Positions 45,401 through 57,001 of a stretch of 64,000 bases of DNA are shown here, one piece after another. The position numbers were made by a program, and so were the translations under genes. This DNA is from Linnemannia hyalina (lineage: Eukaryota; Mortierellomycota; Mortierellomycetes; Mortierellales; Mortierellaceae). Numbering within the stretch: the stretch's first letter is position 1; each line of letters begins with the position of its first letter. The stretch covers positions 1,054,001 to 1,118,000 of the forward strand of contig JAHRHY010000003.1 in assembly GCA_019671135.1 (NCBI GenBank). Reading direction: 5' to 3'. The notes beneath the pieces were generated by a model that saw only the letters and a program-made list of their open reading frames with translations, was not told the DNA's origin and ran no database searches.

Positions 45401-48083
45401 CAATAGGGGGGAGGAGAGGGAAGGAGGGACAAAAACGAAATGAAAAAAGGGAAAATGTTAAAGGACAAGAGAAAAAAAAAGAGAGAGAGAGGAGAGAAAG
45501 AATAAAGCAGCGGCATTCATCGTGCATTTGATGCTCCTGCTTGTCAGTCCCCCCTTTTGTATCCTTTTTTTTTACTTTGCCCCCAGAGTGGGTTAATATT
45601 TCTTCTTTTGGGTGCATCAGTCATCACCACCGCCATCATCATCATCATCATCATCAATCATCAACCAGCAACTGTGTTTGATTGACTCCTCTTCATTGTT
45701 ACTTTTTGACTTATTTCATTTATTTGACTGGACTGTGGTAAAATGGACACGCACACAATTTACACACAATACACAGACGCAAACAGACACCCGACTATCA
45801 CTCACCCAGCAACCACCACCACACACACAAACACTCACGCCAACTTACCACTACCCTCTCCTTTTCTCTCCTTCATCAACAAAAAACAATCAACAACAGA
45901 AAAAAACTCGTATAAAAGGCCACTTTCTTCATCAATCGGCTTTCTCTTCTCTTCTTTCCTTTCTCTCCTTCTCCCTCAACCCATCACCACCATCCGCAAG
46001 CCAGCCCACCCTCCTCCTCCCCTACCAAGATCTACCCAACCAAGCCAGTCAGCCAGCCAGTCCTCCACCGCAAGTCTCTAGCCCAAGTCTCAAGTCCAAG
46101 TCTCGTCCCAACCACTCAAGTCTAAGTTTCAAGAAACCCTTTTCACACTTCCTCCGTCAAGTAACCACATACCGTCCGTCCACATCAAGTCCTAACGGCC
46201 ATCCCGATCCAAGGTCACACATTCAAGTTCACAGACACACAGACACCTCCGATCAAGTGGAAATCGTCCCCAAGAGCCCTCTCATACCGTCACTCCCTCC
46301 TCGCTCGCATCATCACTACCGGTCACCGTCACCGTCCGCTCGTTTTTTTTCCCCACCGCCGTCTAACTCTTTAAGACCGTCCAGCAAGTCATAACCGCTC
46401 GCCTCGATCATCAACCGTTCGCCGACCGACCCCTTTTATCTTCACCAACCAACCGCAGGATCCAGGACACAGGAAACAAATTAACAGGAGTCTAATCCAA
46501 CAAAGTCAACAAGTTCAACCCGCTCTCAACACTTAAACCGACCAAGCCTTTTTTTTTTTACTTTCACAAAAAGGTAATTGCAAAGACTCACAGAAAAATT
46601 CGGAAAGTGGAAAGGAAAGAAAGGATGGAAAGGGAACAGCTAAAACCCGAGGAACAAACGGGAGAAGTCGCATTACATTGGAACAACAGCAACAACGCGA
46701 CTAGAAAAGACAAAACAAAAGGAAGAGAGAGAAAGGCATATCATGGAACGAGAATGAAACGAAACGATAGCAATATGATACGAAACAAGCGGAGTGGATG
46801 CGATTCGACTCGAACGAACGAGAAGAAAAAAAAAAAGAGGAGTTGTAAGAGCGAGATTAAGTTGGTAACAAAAAAAAAGGGTTTGGCGAAACAATGCTTC
46901 TCCTGGGGGTACAGGTGGGTGGGTGCATCTCTCTCACTTATTTTTTCTGGGATTTGGTTTGGTTCTTTTTTCTCCTCCCCTTTTCCTCTTCCATCTCGTT
47001 ACTCTTTTTTCTTTGGACGCTTTTGGCATTCTATCTTGCTTTTTATGTCTTTCATTCCAAAACTCCTTTTTTTATCATTTCCCTTTATTTCACCCTGCCT
47101 ACCTGGTTTCCTGGAGAGAGAGAAGGAAGGAAGAGAAGACCCTTTTACGAAATGTTTTCGTTTTAGAGTTTCGAGAGATTTTCAGTTTGTTGTTCTTACT
47201 CAGAGCAAAAGAATGTCGTGTCGAGTAGAAACTCAAGAGGGCTGGAGGAGGGAGAGGGAGTGCAAAGGAAGAGCGACAAGGCATGAAGATGACAAAAAGG
47301 AACAAGGAGGAATAACACTAACAACAGCCGACTGCAACAGGAAGATCAACATATCTGGACAACGGAAAAAAGAAAACAATAAGACAGAGAAGTTGGAGGA
47401 AAAAGAGGAATGAGATGAGACGCTGTCAACTGAAATAGGCGGCGGGAGTGATGAGAACGAGGGGGGGAAGGGAACCGACAAGACAGTGACAGAGAAAAGG
47501 AGTGGGAGGGAGGGAGAAGGAAGCAGGGGGGGAGAAGGGAAAGGAAGAGAAGCGGGTTATTGGGAAACAGGGGTGTCAAGGAGAAGGAGCAAGGGAAGAA
47601 GATTAAGAGAGAGAGAGAGAGAGAGAAGGGAGGAAGAGAAGAGAAGAAAAGAGATGAGAGAAGAAAAAGAGGGAGGGATCGAGCCAGGCTAACAGCAATT
47701 TTTGATTGGAAAGCATAAAAAATGAAAATCGACTGTTGACGACTGTTTACTAACAACACTCGTTTTTTTTTTTCTTTTCTTTCTTTTCTTTCTTATTCAA
47801 TGGGCATGTCCATTCATTTGCACATTCACTCCCCTTTTTTTCAACCGCGACCATGCTCACCTTAATGCCTGTCCGCGTCTCGGGTTACACACGAACGTCT
47901 ATCTCGTCCAACAGTCAGCCAGCTTCCCGCGCCCAGCCCAGGAACAAACAACACACACAACAAACACACTCTGCTCGATACATTCGAATTTTTCACAACA
48001 CAACACACAGTACAGGACCTTCTTTTCAGGCCAGACAGAACCAACTCTACAACCAACCACCCAACAACACAACAACAACAAAC
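36505..48083. other. Long region without a convincing gene (about 11.5 kb)
   Basis: Dominated by homopurine/homopyrimidine tracts, A and T runs (38300-38321; 41528-41547), GT/TATG repeats (39411-39453) and short frames with no domain. Weak candidates: a fragment at about 36560-36780 (GKLQEDKTWDVVYNA, then AAIEHVLHAARKE one frame over); a minus-strand frame near 39780-40010 with one membrane-like helix (VVILLALYFACCLGFGFLY); and a spliceable mini-gene with exons near 42270-42282 and 42369-42487 (MSSRQDISHAYSVPM, basic tail). From about 45.7 kb the sequence becomes CA/CT-rich like a leader, with a donor near 46572, and may belong to the transcript of the 48084 gene. The region may hold non-coding transcription or regulation. 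Confidence 0.5.
39411..39453. repeat. GT / TATG microsatellite
   Basis: Alternating GT and GTAT units over about 43 bases inside the long gene-poor region. Confidence 0.9.
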
Positions 48084-48332
48084 ATGTCTTCCCTTCAGTA
48101 CACTCAGCCCGCTAACTTGGTCTCGATCGAGGATTCCGCTCAGTTTGCACCCCGCTCTGCCATGTCGATGGAGGAGATGATTGCCATGATGTCACAGTCG
48201 TCCCAGTTCTCGAACGATGCCGCCGCCGCCGCTGCTGCTTCCCGTAGCTGGAGACAGAACTCTGAGGACTCTTCCAACTACACCACCGCCACCGTTCCCG
48301 CGGTTGGGGGTCATCGCCGCAACCACGAGTAA
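48084..48332 (+). CDS. Small Ala/Ser-rich protein, 82 residues, unknown
   Basis: ATG at 48084 follows an ACAACAACAAAC leader, and the frame runs to TAA 48330-48332. The product is MSSLQYTQPANLVSIEDSAQ at the start, a Met-rich helix (SAMSMEEMIAMMSQSS), an eight-Ala run with SRSWRQN, and a basic end (GGHRRNHE). The frame is open upstream to 47853, but that part reads as CA-rich leader. It lacks a membrane segment or known domain. A leader of up to 2 kb with an intron appears to lie in front, which is more typical of a highly regulated gene. Small soluble protein; function unknown. Confidence 0.6.
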   Translation: MSSLQYTQPANLVSIEDSAQFAPRSAMSMEEMIAMMSQSSQFSNDAAAAAAASRSWRQNSEDSSNYTTATVPAVGGHRRNHE

Positions 48333-49054
48333 AATGCCGGCGCAGGAAATCGACAACATCTTTCGGGATACGGATTTCTGACGGGGCTCGACTCTACGAT
48401 GACTTTTTCCCTTTTTTTCTCACTCCTAATGACAGGCGATTTCGGCACGGTTTCTCTTTCCCTATCGTGCGACCCGAGACTGACACCAGCCACCTCATCC
48501 GACTAACGGGAAGCCAACACCTCCCAGCCTTCTCTTTTTGTATATTTTTTTCCCTCCTTTTCGCTAACCGGCCTACTTTTCGACCCGATCGCGACATACC
48601 CTTCCATCCGCCAAAAGTTTCTTTTTTTTTCCTCCTCCATTCTTTCTTTTTTCCACCTCCATTGTGGCTGAGCAGACCTTTTGTATCTTCATTTCTCGGT
48701 GTCACCTTGTATCTCAGTCGCCAATCCTTCCTTTTACTTGCTATGTGCCTCATGCCCTTTTATACTTTTTGTTCTTTTCCCTCATGTATCATCCTGTATG
48801 CCTATTCCCTTTTAACCAAAAAAACGTTCTCAGTGCCATTCAGTACCACCTTCCCAAAAAATACACCCATACCTTCAGTTCATTCAACTCCCACCCCCCC
48901 AAAATTCTGTCTTTTCTCTGTTCTTTGCTTTCACTTCAATACCAAAAACTTCCCTTTCAGTACCAAACACAAAAAGAAACAACAAAAACATTTGCTTTCG
49001 TTTGTAGTTCATTTCAATACCCCACAAAAAAGATCGAAATAAAATGATCGACTA

Positions 49055-49090
<36 letters not shown>

Positions 49091-49461
49091 ATGTTGTCCA
49101 TGAAATTGATATGCTGTGCGGTGTTTATTATTCTAAAGGGAGATATTACTATGTTGTTACAATGATGGCTGGAATGAATTGCTTTTGACTGAATTGAAAA
49201 GAAGAAAGAGTAGCCTCATGTCCACCCTTCCAACGGTCAGAAAAAAAATGATACAGATAAGACAAAAAAAAAAAAGGGTGGCGTGCCGTAGGCTCGAGCA
49301 CATATTCAATTAGGAGGGGGGCTGAGATATTGAATACAGGTATGGTGTGGTATGTGTATGATATGATGATAAGAAAATCAAAATAAGATCTGATGCCGAA
49401 GAGCAAAAAAAAAAAATGAGTTTGTTCCAGTGCGTCGGGTCATTTTTTTCCGCTGCAATGC
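48333..49461. other. Region between convergent genes
   Basis: T/C-rich 3' flank, no gene supported. A CT dinucleotide run of about 30 bases lies at 49057-49087. Confidence 0.6.
49057..49087. repeat. (TC)n microsatellite
   Basis: About 15 uninterrupted CT repeats in the 3' region between two convergent genes. Confidence 0.95.
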
Positions 49462-50691
49462 TTAGATGGCGTTGGTGGCGAGCCATTGGTTGATGGACGC
49501 GATATGGGATTCCAAGAACGAGTGCTCTCCTGACGATGGATCGTTGTTTCGAGATTGGGTAAATCGTGGAGATGATGATGCAGAGTCCTGTGAATAGCTG
49601 TGGTATCGGTCCTGGTCCTCCTTGGCCAATGCTCCTCCTGCTCCTGATTGCTGTTGTGCTGAGTTGGAAAGCACGCGGCTCATCCGACAGTCTGGACCCT
49701 TTGAACTAATCATATTACGATATCAAGATCAGAAATGAGGTGTTAATTGGGCGGAGCAAAGAGATAACAATTGTCACACTTCCATATAACAACACCATGT
49801 GGGGGTCCATTTAGTTGTTGTTTTTTCTCGTACCTTGGGACAGCAGAATTAGACTGGTGATCAAATCGCTGCAAATGAGTATAGGACGACAAGGCGTTCG
49901 AGAGAGGGCTTTCGGCAAGGGTTGACCGGTGGTGGATATAGATTGGGCCATCGGGGAGTGTTGGGTGCAGCGGTGTTGATGATAATCCCTAAATGACATA
50001 TGCAAACATCAGGTAAACACCAGGTAAATTCTATTAGTATGTTATTTTTAACCCGTGGAACTATGAAGAGAAAAAAAAGCCGTTTGGAGCGCACGTGCGG
50101 AGTGTGGTATATGAATGTCCATATCGGATGGAAGAATGCGGCTTGCCTCTTCCTTGTGTTCCGAGTTTCCTTCCGTAAACAAAGGAAGGGAGGGCAGCGC
50201 ACGCACAACACACAGGCACAAAAAAATTTATGAGAAAAAAGGAGGTCCGAGGTATGTAACAATAGAAACCTACATCATGGTTCTTGGAGGGAGGAGGGGT
50301 CATGATCTCGACAGATCGATGCATGGCACGGTAGTTGAGGAGGAAGGATGACATGTCGAGGGGATTCTTTGTGATCAATGGCGACTCTGTGTGGATTGGT
50401 ACCGAGAACTGATAAGAGAAGAGTAAAGGCAATTGAGTCGGCTTGTTGTTGGTTGGCATGTGGATCATGATTGCACTGTTCAATTTGCCTGGAGGATTAA
50501 CATACCTCGTCTTCGGGCTCGAGCCATTGGCGACGGCGACGTTCACGGTCTTTTAATTCCTGAATGGTCGTCGAGTTGTCATTCTTGTTGGAGCGCAAGG
50601 ATGATGTGGAGGCAACACTGTCAGAGAGGAAGTCCAACCCTGAGGGTGCTGAAGAAAAGTGGTCGTTGGTGATATTGATGATACTTGGCAT
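49462..50691 (-). CDS. Four-exon protein of unknown function, 239 residues
   Basis: Exons 50691-50506, 50408-50274, 49988-49834 and 49705-49462 join in phase with good splice motifs. The protein starts MPSIINITNDHF and has a charged helix (TTIQELKDRERRRRQWLEPEDE). A segment with FSVPIHTESPLITKNPLDM and FLLNYRAMHRSVEIMTPPPS may be an ordered core. A Ser/His-rich stretch follows, ending FLESHIASINQWLATNAI. No membrane segment or domain is recognised. Clean four-exon phasing is the main evidence that it is real. Other lines of function are not visible. Confidence 0.7.
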
Positions 50692-53600
50692 GTTTGTGTG
50701 TGTAAGGTATGCAGAGTGGACGAAAGGTAGTGGTAATTGGAGAAGGTTGTGTGTGTGTTGTTGTAAGGAATGAGGGAAAGAGGGTCAAAGGAAAGTGAAG
50801 AAGAAAATGACAAGAGAAGGGAGGAAGAGTCTTTTAAGCATTTTTTTTTCTTCATCGATGTTTGAAACAGCGACCGGGTTTGGGCGAAAGAAAGAAAAAA
50901 AGGGCAGCCACGCCAGGGATGCAACCCCAGAACAAATGACGAACATAGAAAGATACGATTAAGCAACCCGACTTTGCCCAATTGTTTTCCTATGCTTATT
51001 TTGAGATGGAAGGAGGGGGAGGGATTGCTCTTTTTTTTTGTTCATGTTTGTCGGCATGTCCAAATCAGATCTTGTCACACAAGTCTGCACCGAGGGCGAA
51101 CAATGTCTTTGAGGAGGAGGAAAAAGATGTGCCTGAGCAAGATTTTTCTCCCTCGTGACTTGGGCTTAAGGGCTATGTTTTAATGCTTCAGAAATGGTCT
51201 GGGCGAAGCCCCCATAGGAATATCCTTCCTTTTAACCTTTGTACCATCAGTTGGTGAAAAGAGAAGAAGCCAGACAACAAGCTCTTTCTTCATCCCCAAC
51301 AAGTTAAGACGCATTAAGTCCCTTTCTAATTTGCCACCAATTTATCCTTTTTCTCCTTGCATGTCCTATTTTTCCATTGCTTCATACTTCCATCTTCAAG
51401 ACTGAAAAACACCCCTGGAAAAGGACCCCTGTGCCCCTGTGTCAGAGTCCTCCACATATTACCCATGTCTTAATAGCCCTCTTTCCCATCCCATTATGTC
51501 CAACGGATCAAGGTAACAACGACTGAATCCGCTTCTCTCTAGAAAAAAAAGAACTTGTTTGTGAAGGCGAAGGAACTAGACAAGAAACAAAGACATATAA
51601 CCAGGGCGGGAGAATACCCCCTATTTTATCTATTTTTTCGTGAACCCCGATCTTACCCTACCACACCGCATCCTCAAAAAAAAATGCCTCAACTCATCCT
51701 GGGGAAAAAGAAAAATCCTCTTTATCGGTGGCCAAGAAAAAACAGCACTTGTTAATCGACTCCAAAGACAAGCTGTTTTTTTATAGTAGAGCAGTTCGGG
51801 AATGATGAGAAGAACAGGAGGCAGTGTAGGTAGTGTATAGAGCATGTGTAGTTGGGCGTGTGTGTCTGTAAATAGTGGTTGAACGTCTTAATTCCCTGCA
51901 CCAACTTTATCCGCCCTGCCACTCGTGTGTGTACCACGGAAAAAGAATGGTGCTACGAGCACAGGGGATTAAGAACAAGGACGCAGTTTACCCTATGCCA
52001 AGGAGAGTCCAAATTTGCGCTGTTGACAAGCCTCTACTCCCTGGACGTTCATTGGATGGTGCCAAGTAGACCTTCGTTTTTACCCTGCTCTTCGGATGAG
52101 ACAGAGTTCAATTACACTCTTATTTTTTTTTCCTTGGCTATTCATTTGGTTGTGTAATGGCATTCGTTGGACTAATCCCCCACGGGTCTGCTGTCAGGAA
52201 TATCGATGTTGCTTCTTTTTACGGACTTGCTTTTGGTGTGAAGGTAACCATACATTGATGTGGGCAAGGTTTAACCAAGTAGCCATGATACTACAAAGAG
52301 CGAATAAAAAAGACGCACATGGGCCTGTAATCAGAAGAAAGAGAGAAAGGGAGAACTGAGCTTTTTTAGCGCTGCGACTGTGCCAATAGAACACAAAAGT
52401 CTGAATGTGACAGAAAAGAGAGGAGGGCTCACTGCAATTTTCCGGTCTGTCTGCCCTTTTTTTGGTACAGTAGACTTTTTTCTCTGTGGTGGCATTTTGT
52501 CCATCTGGACACCTTTTTTCCGCTTTGAGAAAAGATGGCCTTTGTCATCCCCACCTGCTGTGGTGTCAACAGGTATGCACAATAGTCAGTAGTCTATCGT
52601 ATTTATTCATCATCTTTTCTGTTCATCTGCCTGCATCTGTCTACTCCTGATGTCCTTACTCCCTTTGCCTGTCCTTTCTTTTTGCTCCTACCTGCTACTC
52701 CTACATTGTATCCTCGCCACCTTCCATCACCATCACCCTCGGATAGAATAGTACAGGAAAAGAGAGTAAATGAATGAAAGAACAAGGATGAATACCATCA
52801 TTATTTACACCAACAACAGCAGCCACGACCACAAGTGCTCATATGTGGCCTCGGTGTGGACTAATAGAGTGGCTCAGGGAGAAACGAAAATCCGAGGGTT
52901 TGTCTTTTTTTTCCTCTATTCCTTCTTGCGCACGTATCTCCCCCTTTGTTTTGCCTCCCCTTTGTCCAACTTCAATACAGCCGTGAGTCGATGAGGCCCA
53001 GCCCTGACTCAGCCAGCGTCTTTCCTCTATTAGCCAGGCAGCCAATTGTACACTCCAAGAAAAGTGAAAAACACCCCATGTAATGAACTAACCAACATAA
53101 GACATAAAGGGAAAAACCAAAGTGCTCATAAAAAAGACCTGCTGGACATTTTTTTGCGCTATTGTAATGACGCTTGAACATGTAACATGTTGGCAACGAA
53201 AAGGGTGAAATAGGCAGTGATGGGGTCTGCTGGACATTTTTATTTTTTATTTTGGATGTGTCGAATGCACTTTATCCCTGGTCATCGACGACTCTTTCTC
53301 GCTTTCTCTCGTTTCTCTCCTTCCTTCTTTGTTCCTTTTCCTTTTCCTTTTCTTCCTTTTCGTTTATCTCTCATTCTTTATTCACCCGTCAACCTGCTAC
53401 TATATCATCGCCACCCTTCCCTTTTTCCTCCTCTTCTTCTTTCTCTTTTTTCTTTATCGTTCTCTTCTAACTCTCCCTTCACTCCACACTCCTCTCCACT
53501 CTCTGCATTCCTCTCACTCATCCCTTTCTCTCCGCCTCCACTCTCACCCCTCACTTGACTATAGCTGTTGCTATCACCTCTCTCTCTCTTTTACACACAC

Positions 53601-53872
53601 ACACTCTCTCTCTGATTCGCCTTCATTCTCTCATTCACTGTCATTCTCCTCATTCCCTTTTTTTTCTTCTCCTATTGTCAATAACATCCGACCCCTTATG
53701 AACACTCGCCTCACCTCAAATCCAACTTTTCTTCCCGTTCACTATCGACACCTTTTTTATCCACTGCGTCATCCCTCCTAACTCCTAGTCTCACTTCTTC
53801 ACACACGCTACACTCCTTCAGCAGCACACAAAAAGAAAAAATCTTTCCTTTCACATACAACACACATATACA
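50692..53872. other. Divergent intergenic region, about 3.2 kb, no gene seen
   Basis: Upstream of the 239-residue gene (minus) and of the velvet gene (plus). The right part, about 53230-53870, is strongly C/T-rich and is probably the velvet gene leader. Frames in between are short and unsupported. The size fits a regulated promoter. Confidence 0.55.
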
Positions 53873-56318
53873 ATGGTCAAGCCAACCACTCATTCGGCCT
53901 ACTGCTTCGTCAGTGGCCAGTCCGACCCCTCCAAGACGCCTTCATCGTACGTATTATTTCTGACATACAAAAAAAAAAAAAAAGGCCCAGCCTATTTGTC
54001 TTACTCCGAGATTGAGATTGAGAGGGGAAAAGAGAGAATTTGAGCTGCTCAGATCTTTGCTCGTTTCGTTTCTGTTGGTTCCCCGGATAAACATGATCCT
54101 CGGTTCCCTCCCCTCTCTATCTCGTTCACTTGCTCTTGCTCCGACTGGACAAGTCGCCTTGTTATGTTTCTGTTCCTGCAATATGTCTCCTGCCTCCACC
54201 TCCCTTTTTTCTCCTACACTTTTTCCCCAGGATTTTTGGTGTCTCAGACTCATCAATAACGCAACCAAACACCCTTGAACAGCCGCACCGGCCTATTTCC
54301 GTTTATCAATTGTTCGCTATGTTCCTAACCATTCTTCTTTGTTCATTATCAATAGATCCAAGTTTATACTGTCTATTCGTCAGCAGCCTCAGAGAGCCAA
54401 GGTCTGCGGTGTCAAGGAGCGCGACCGTCGTCCAATTGACCCGCCCCCTATCATCCAGATCAAACTGGCCGAACCTTCGATCGATAAGAACAAGTAAATG
54501 CAACCTCTCACCTTCTCTCCGAATATTGAATGCGTGCGAATGTCAACGAGTGGCATGACTTTACGGAAAATTACTGCTATTTTTGCAGCAAACCAAAACG
54601 ATCATCTAACCTTTGTTCATTACCCTCTTTCTACTATTTTCTCACATTCTTCCTTGCTTGCTTGTTGCAGGGACTATCTTCAAAGCCCATACCTGTTCAT
54701 GTGCTGCAATCTCGTCCCCGCCAATGAGCCCGAAGGCGAGATTGTAGCCCCAGCACACCGCGCACTGGCCGGAACCGTCGTCTCGTCTCTCAACCGGCTA
54801 AAGGATGTCGACAACTCTGACGGCGGCTTCTTTGTCTTTGGGGACATGTCTGCCAGAATCGAGGGCCGGTTCCGCCTTCGATTCACACTCTTCGAGCTGG
54901 TCGAGGGTCAGGTCGTACATGTGATGTCCATTGCGTCGAACCCGGTGACGGTCCACTCCAGCAAGACTTTCCCTGGAATGTGTGAGTCGACATTTTTGTC
55001 AAGGAGTTTTTCCGACCAAGGTGTTCGGATTCGGATCCGAAAGGACCACCACGTCAAGCCTAAGAGACCCGTGAACGAATCCACCGACGCAGATGAAGAG
55101 GAGGAAAGCCGCACCTCCGTAGCCATGCACAGTCCTCTCTCGTCCTGCAACGACGGCGATCAAAGCGATCATGACTCCAGCCATGATACTCAGCCCGCGA
55201 AACGAACAAAGCCTTCCACATCGTCGTCGTCGACCGCTGCTGCCAGCACTGGTTCGAAACCTATTACCATTGCCAGTCGTTCAAGACATCATCGATCCAA
55301 GAGCAACTATTCATCCGAGGGAGCTTCGGAGAGGACGCCCCCATCGTCACCTGGGCCCTATGTTGCCTTTGGTTCTGCGCCATCGTGGGGCCGCCACCAC
55401 CCATACAGACTGGACCTCTCCCCTCGGCGGTACGAGGATCCCCGTTATTCGGCTTCGTTGCGGTTCCGCGACCCATACTACGAGCAAGAGAGGCCCTCTG
55501 CATTCTATGAAGGGCTCCACATCGAGTCCAACTCTCGCCTTTTCGAACACCCCGGCTTTGCTCGCAGTGCGTTGGTGCATCATCCAAGAGAGGTCCGTGG
55601 TGGTCGACCTGATCACGGCTACCCTGTTGAGTATGCTGCTCAGAGAGAGCGATCCCGCTCGTTTGGCCACCCTCGGTACATTTCAACCTCCAGCATTGGT
55701 TATTTCCATCACCCCTTCGAAAATCATGGTCCATATTGGGTTGAAGGCCACCCCGTCTACTTTCACGGTCCCGAGCCACCACCACACGCAATTGCCTTGG
55801 CCCATCCTCCTTCTGCCGCCTTTACTTCGCCCCAAGGAGCCCCGTTGTCTCACGCCACGCCATCATCCAAGAGCAGCAAGTCCCGAGCCGTTCCATCTGC
55901 TCGCCACGGATTCCCTGCTTCCCTGTTGAACGACGAAGAGATGGAGGATGTGTCTTCTGACAAACAACAAGATGTTCTTCACAGCCGTACACCGTCAATG
56001 TCGTCACAGCACAGCGAGAGCAACTTCTCGCCGCCCCACCCTTTCTCGCCATCCGAGTTCCATGCACCAACGATGAACCATGGGGCAGGGTCCCATCGAG
56101 AAGCGCCTCCTATGCGCGATACAAGACTTCAAACGCCAACCTCGCCTCATGCTCAAGGTCACCATGCGAGCAGCTCCTCCTCTCGATCGTCGCTCAGCAG
56201 TGCAGGCGGTGACGAGCGGATACACCTTCCACCCATCCACACTCTCTCCACTCATTCCCCGGTAACTTCTCTGAAGTCTTTGGCCTTTTTTCCCCCACCC
56301 ACGAGCGCCTACTCATAG
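53873..56318 (+). CDS. Velvet-domain transcriptional regulator
   Basis: Three exons in phase: 53873-53946, 54356-54493 and 54671-56318, giving 619 residues. The velvet domain (about 25-200) shows the hallmark order LSIRQQPQRAKVCG, ERDRRPIDPPPIIQIKL, SPYLFMCCNLV, LAGTVVSSLNRLKD, GGFFVFGDMSARIEGRFRLRFTLFEL (read as consecutive blocks), SSKTFPGMCESTFLSRSFSDQGVRIRIRK. Velvet proteins are fungal, NF-kB-like DNA-binding factors that pair with one another to control development, spores and secondary metabolism. The remaining 400 residues are disordered: acidic/Ser patches, KRTKPSTSSSS as a possible NLS, and His/Tyr/Pro/Arg-rich sequence. The N-terminal velvet position followed by a long tail is like VosA/VelB rather than VeA, but this cannot be settled here. 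Confidence 0.93.
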
Positions 56319-57001
56319 GCTTCCCTTGCATGTCCATGAATAACTAGAGAAATAAAAAAAAGCAAGCACCACATACAAATTTCTTAGGATGATACATCAC
56401 GTGTGTGCAGCATTTGCGATAACGCGCCTTACCTGCCAGCTGATATTTGTTTTTTTCATGCCTTCTTGATGCTTGCAAACAAAAAACCACCCTCAAGTCT
56501 TTTTTCTTTTCCTCTCGTTCCACTCCTCTTCACCTCATCCTCTTTTACGCCCTTAACGAAAAGGTAAAATGAATCCCAAACGCCACCAACCACCAATGCT
56601 TTTGAATGAGACTCCTCTTCCCCTCCCTCCTCGTACGCGCGCCATGCTAACTTGTCATGAGGATAACCTCGTGCAGCTTGAAGAGTGATGGTGAGAGAAA
56701 GAACATCAGAAATCTACTCATACAGGGGGGAATAGGGCTGTTGGATGGCATTGATCTGTTCATTTGGAAATAAACTGGCAAGGGATGACAAGAGCAACGA
56801 CGACGACCGGGGAGAGTAAACAGCGCTGACCATGGAACGTGACACTAGACTGAACGAACATCAGATAGAAGTTGTGCGTCTTCGCATGAGGGCGAGGCGG
56901 CTGGTATTGTCAGCCTGCTGACAAGCCACCCCACCCCTCGAAAAAGATCACTAATACATCTCACTCTTCTTTCTTCCTGATAACATTTCTAGTTGACAAA
57001 C
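56319..57001. other. Spacer between two same-strand genes
   Basis: 3' flank of the velvet gene and leader of the Myb gene. A CTAG acceptor about ten bases before ATG 57002 suggests a leader intron. No gene seen. Confidence 0.6.

Noticed and set aside
45612..46394. 260-codon forward ORF rich in Ser, Pro, His and Thr
   Set aside because: Composition is that of a CA/CT-rich leader, there is no domain, and the overlapping frame looks the same.
46607..47413. 268-codon forward ORF, Lys/Glu-rich then hydrophobic
   Set aside because: Residue mix follows purine- and T-rich tracts; likely intron or leader sequence of the gene at 48084.
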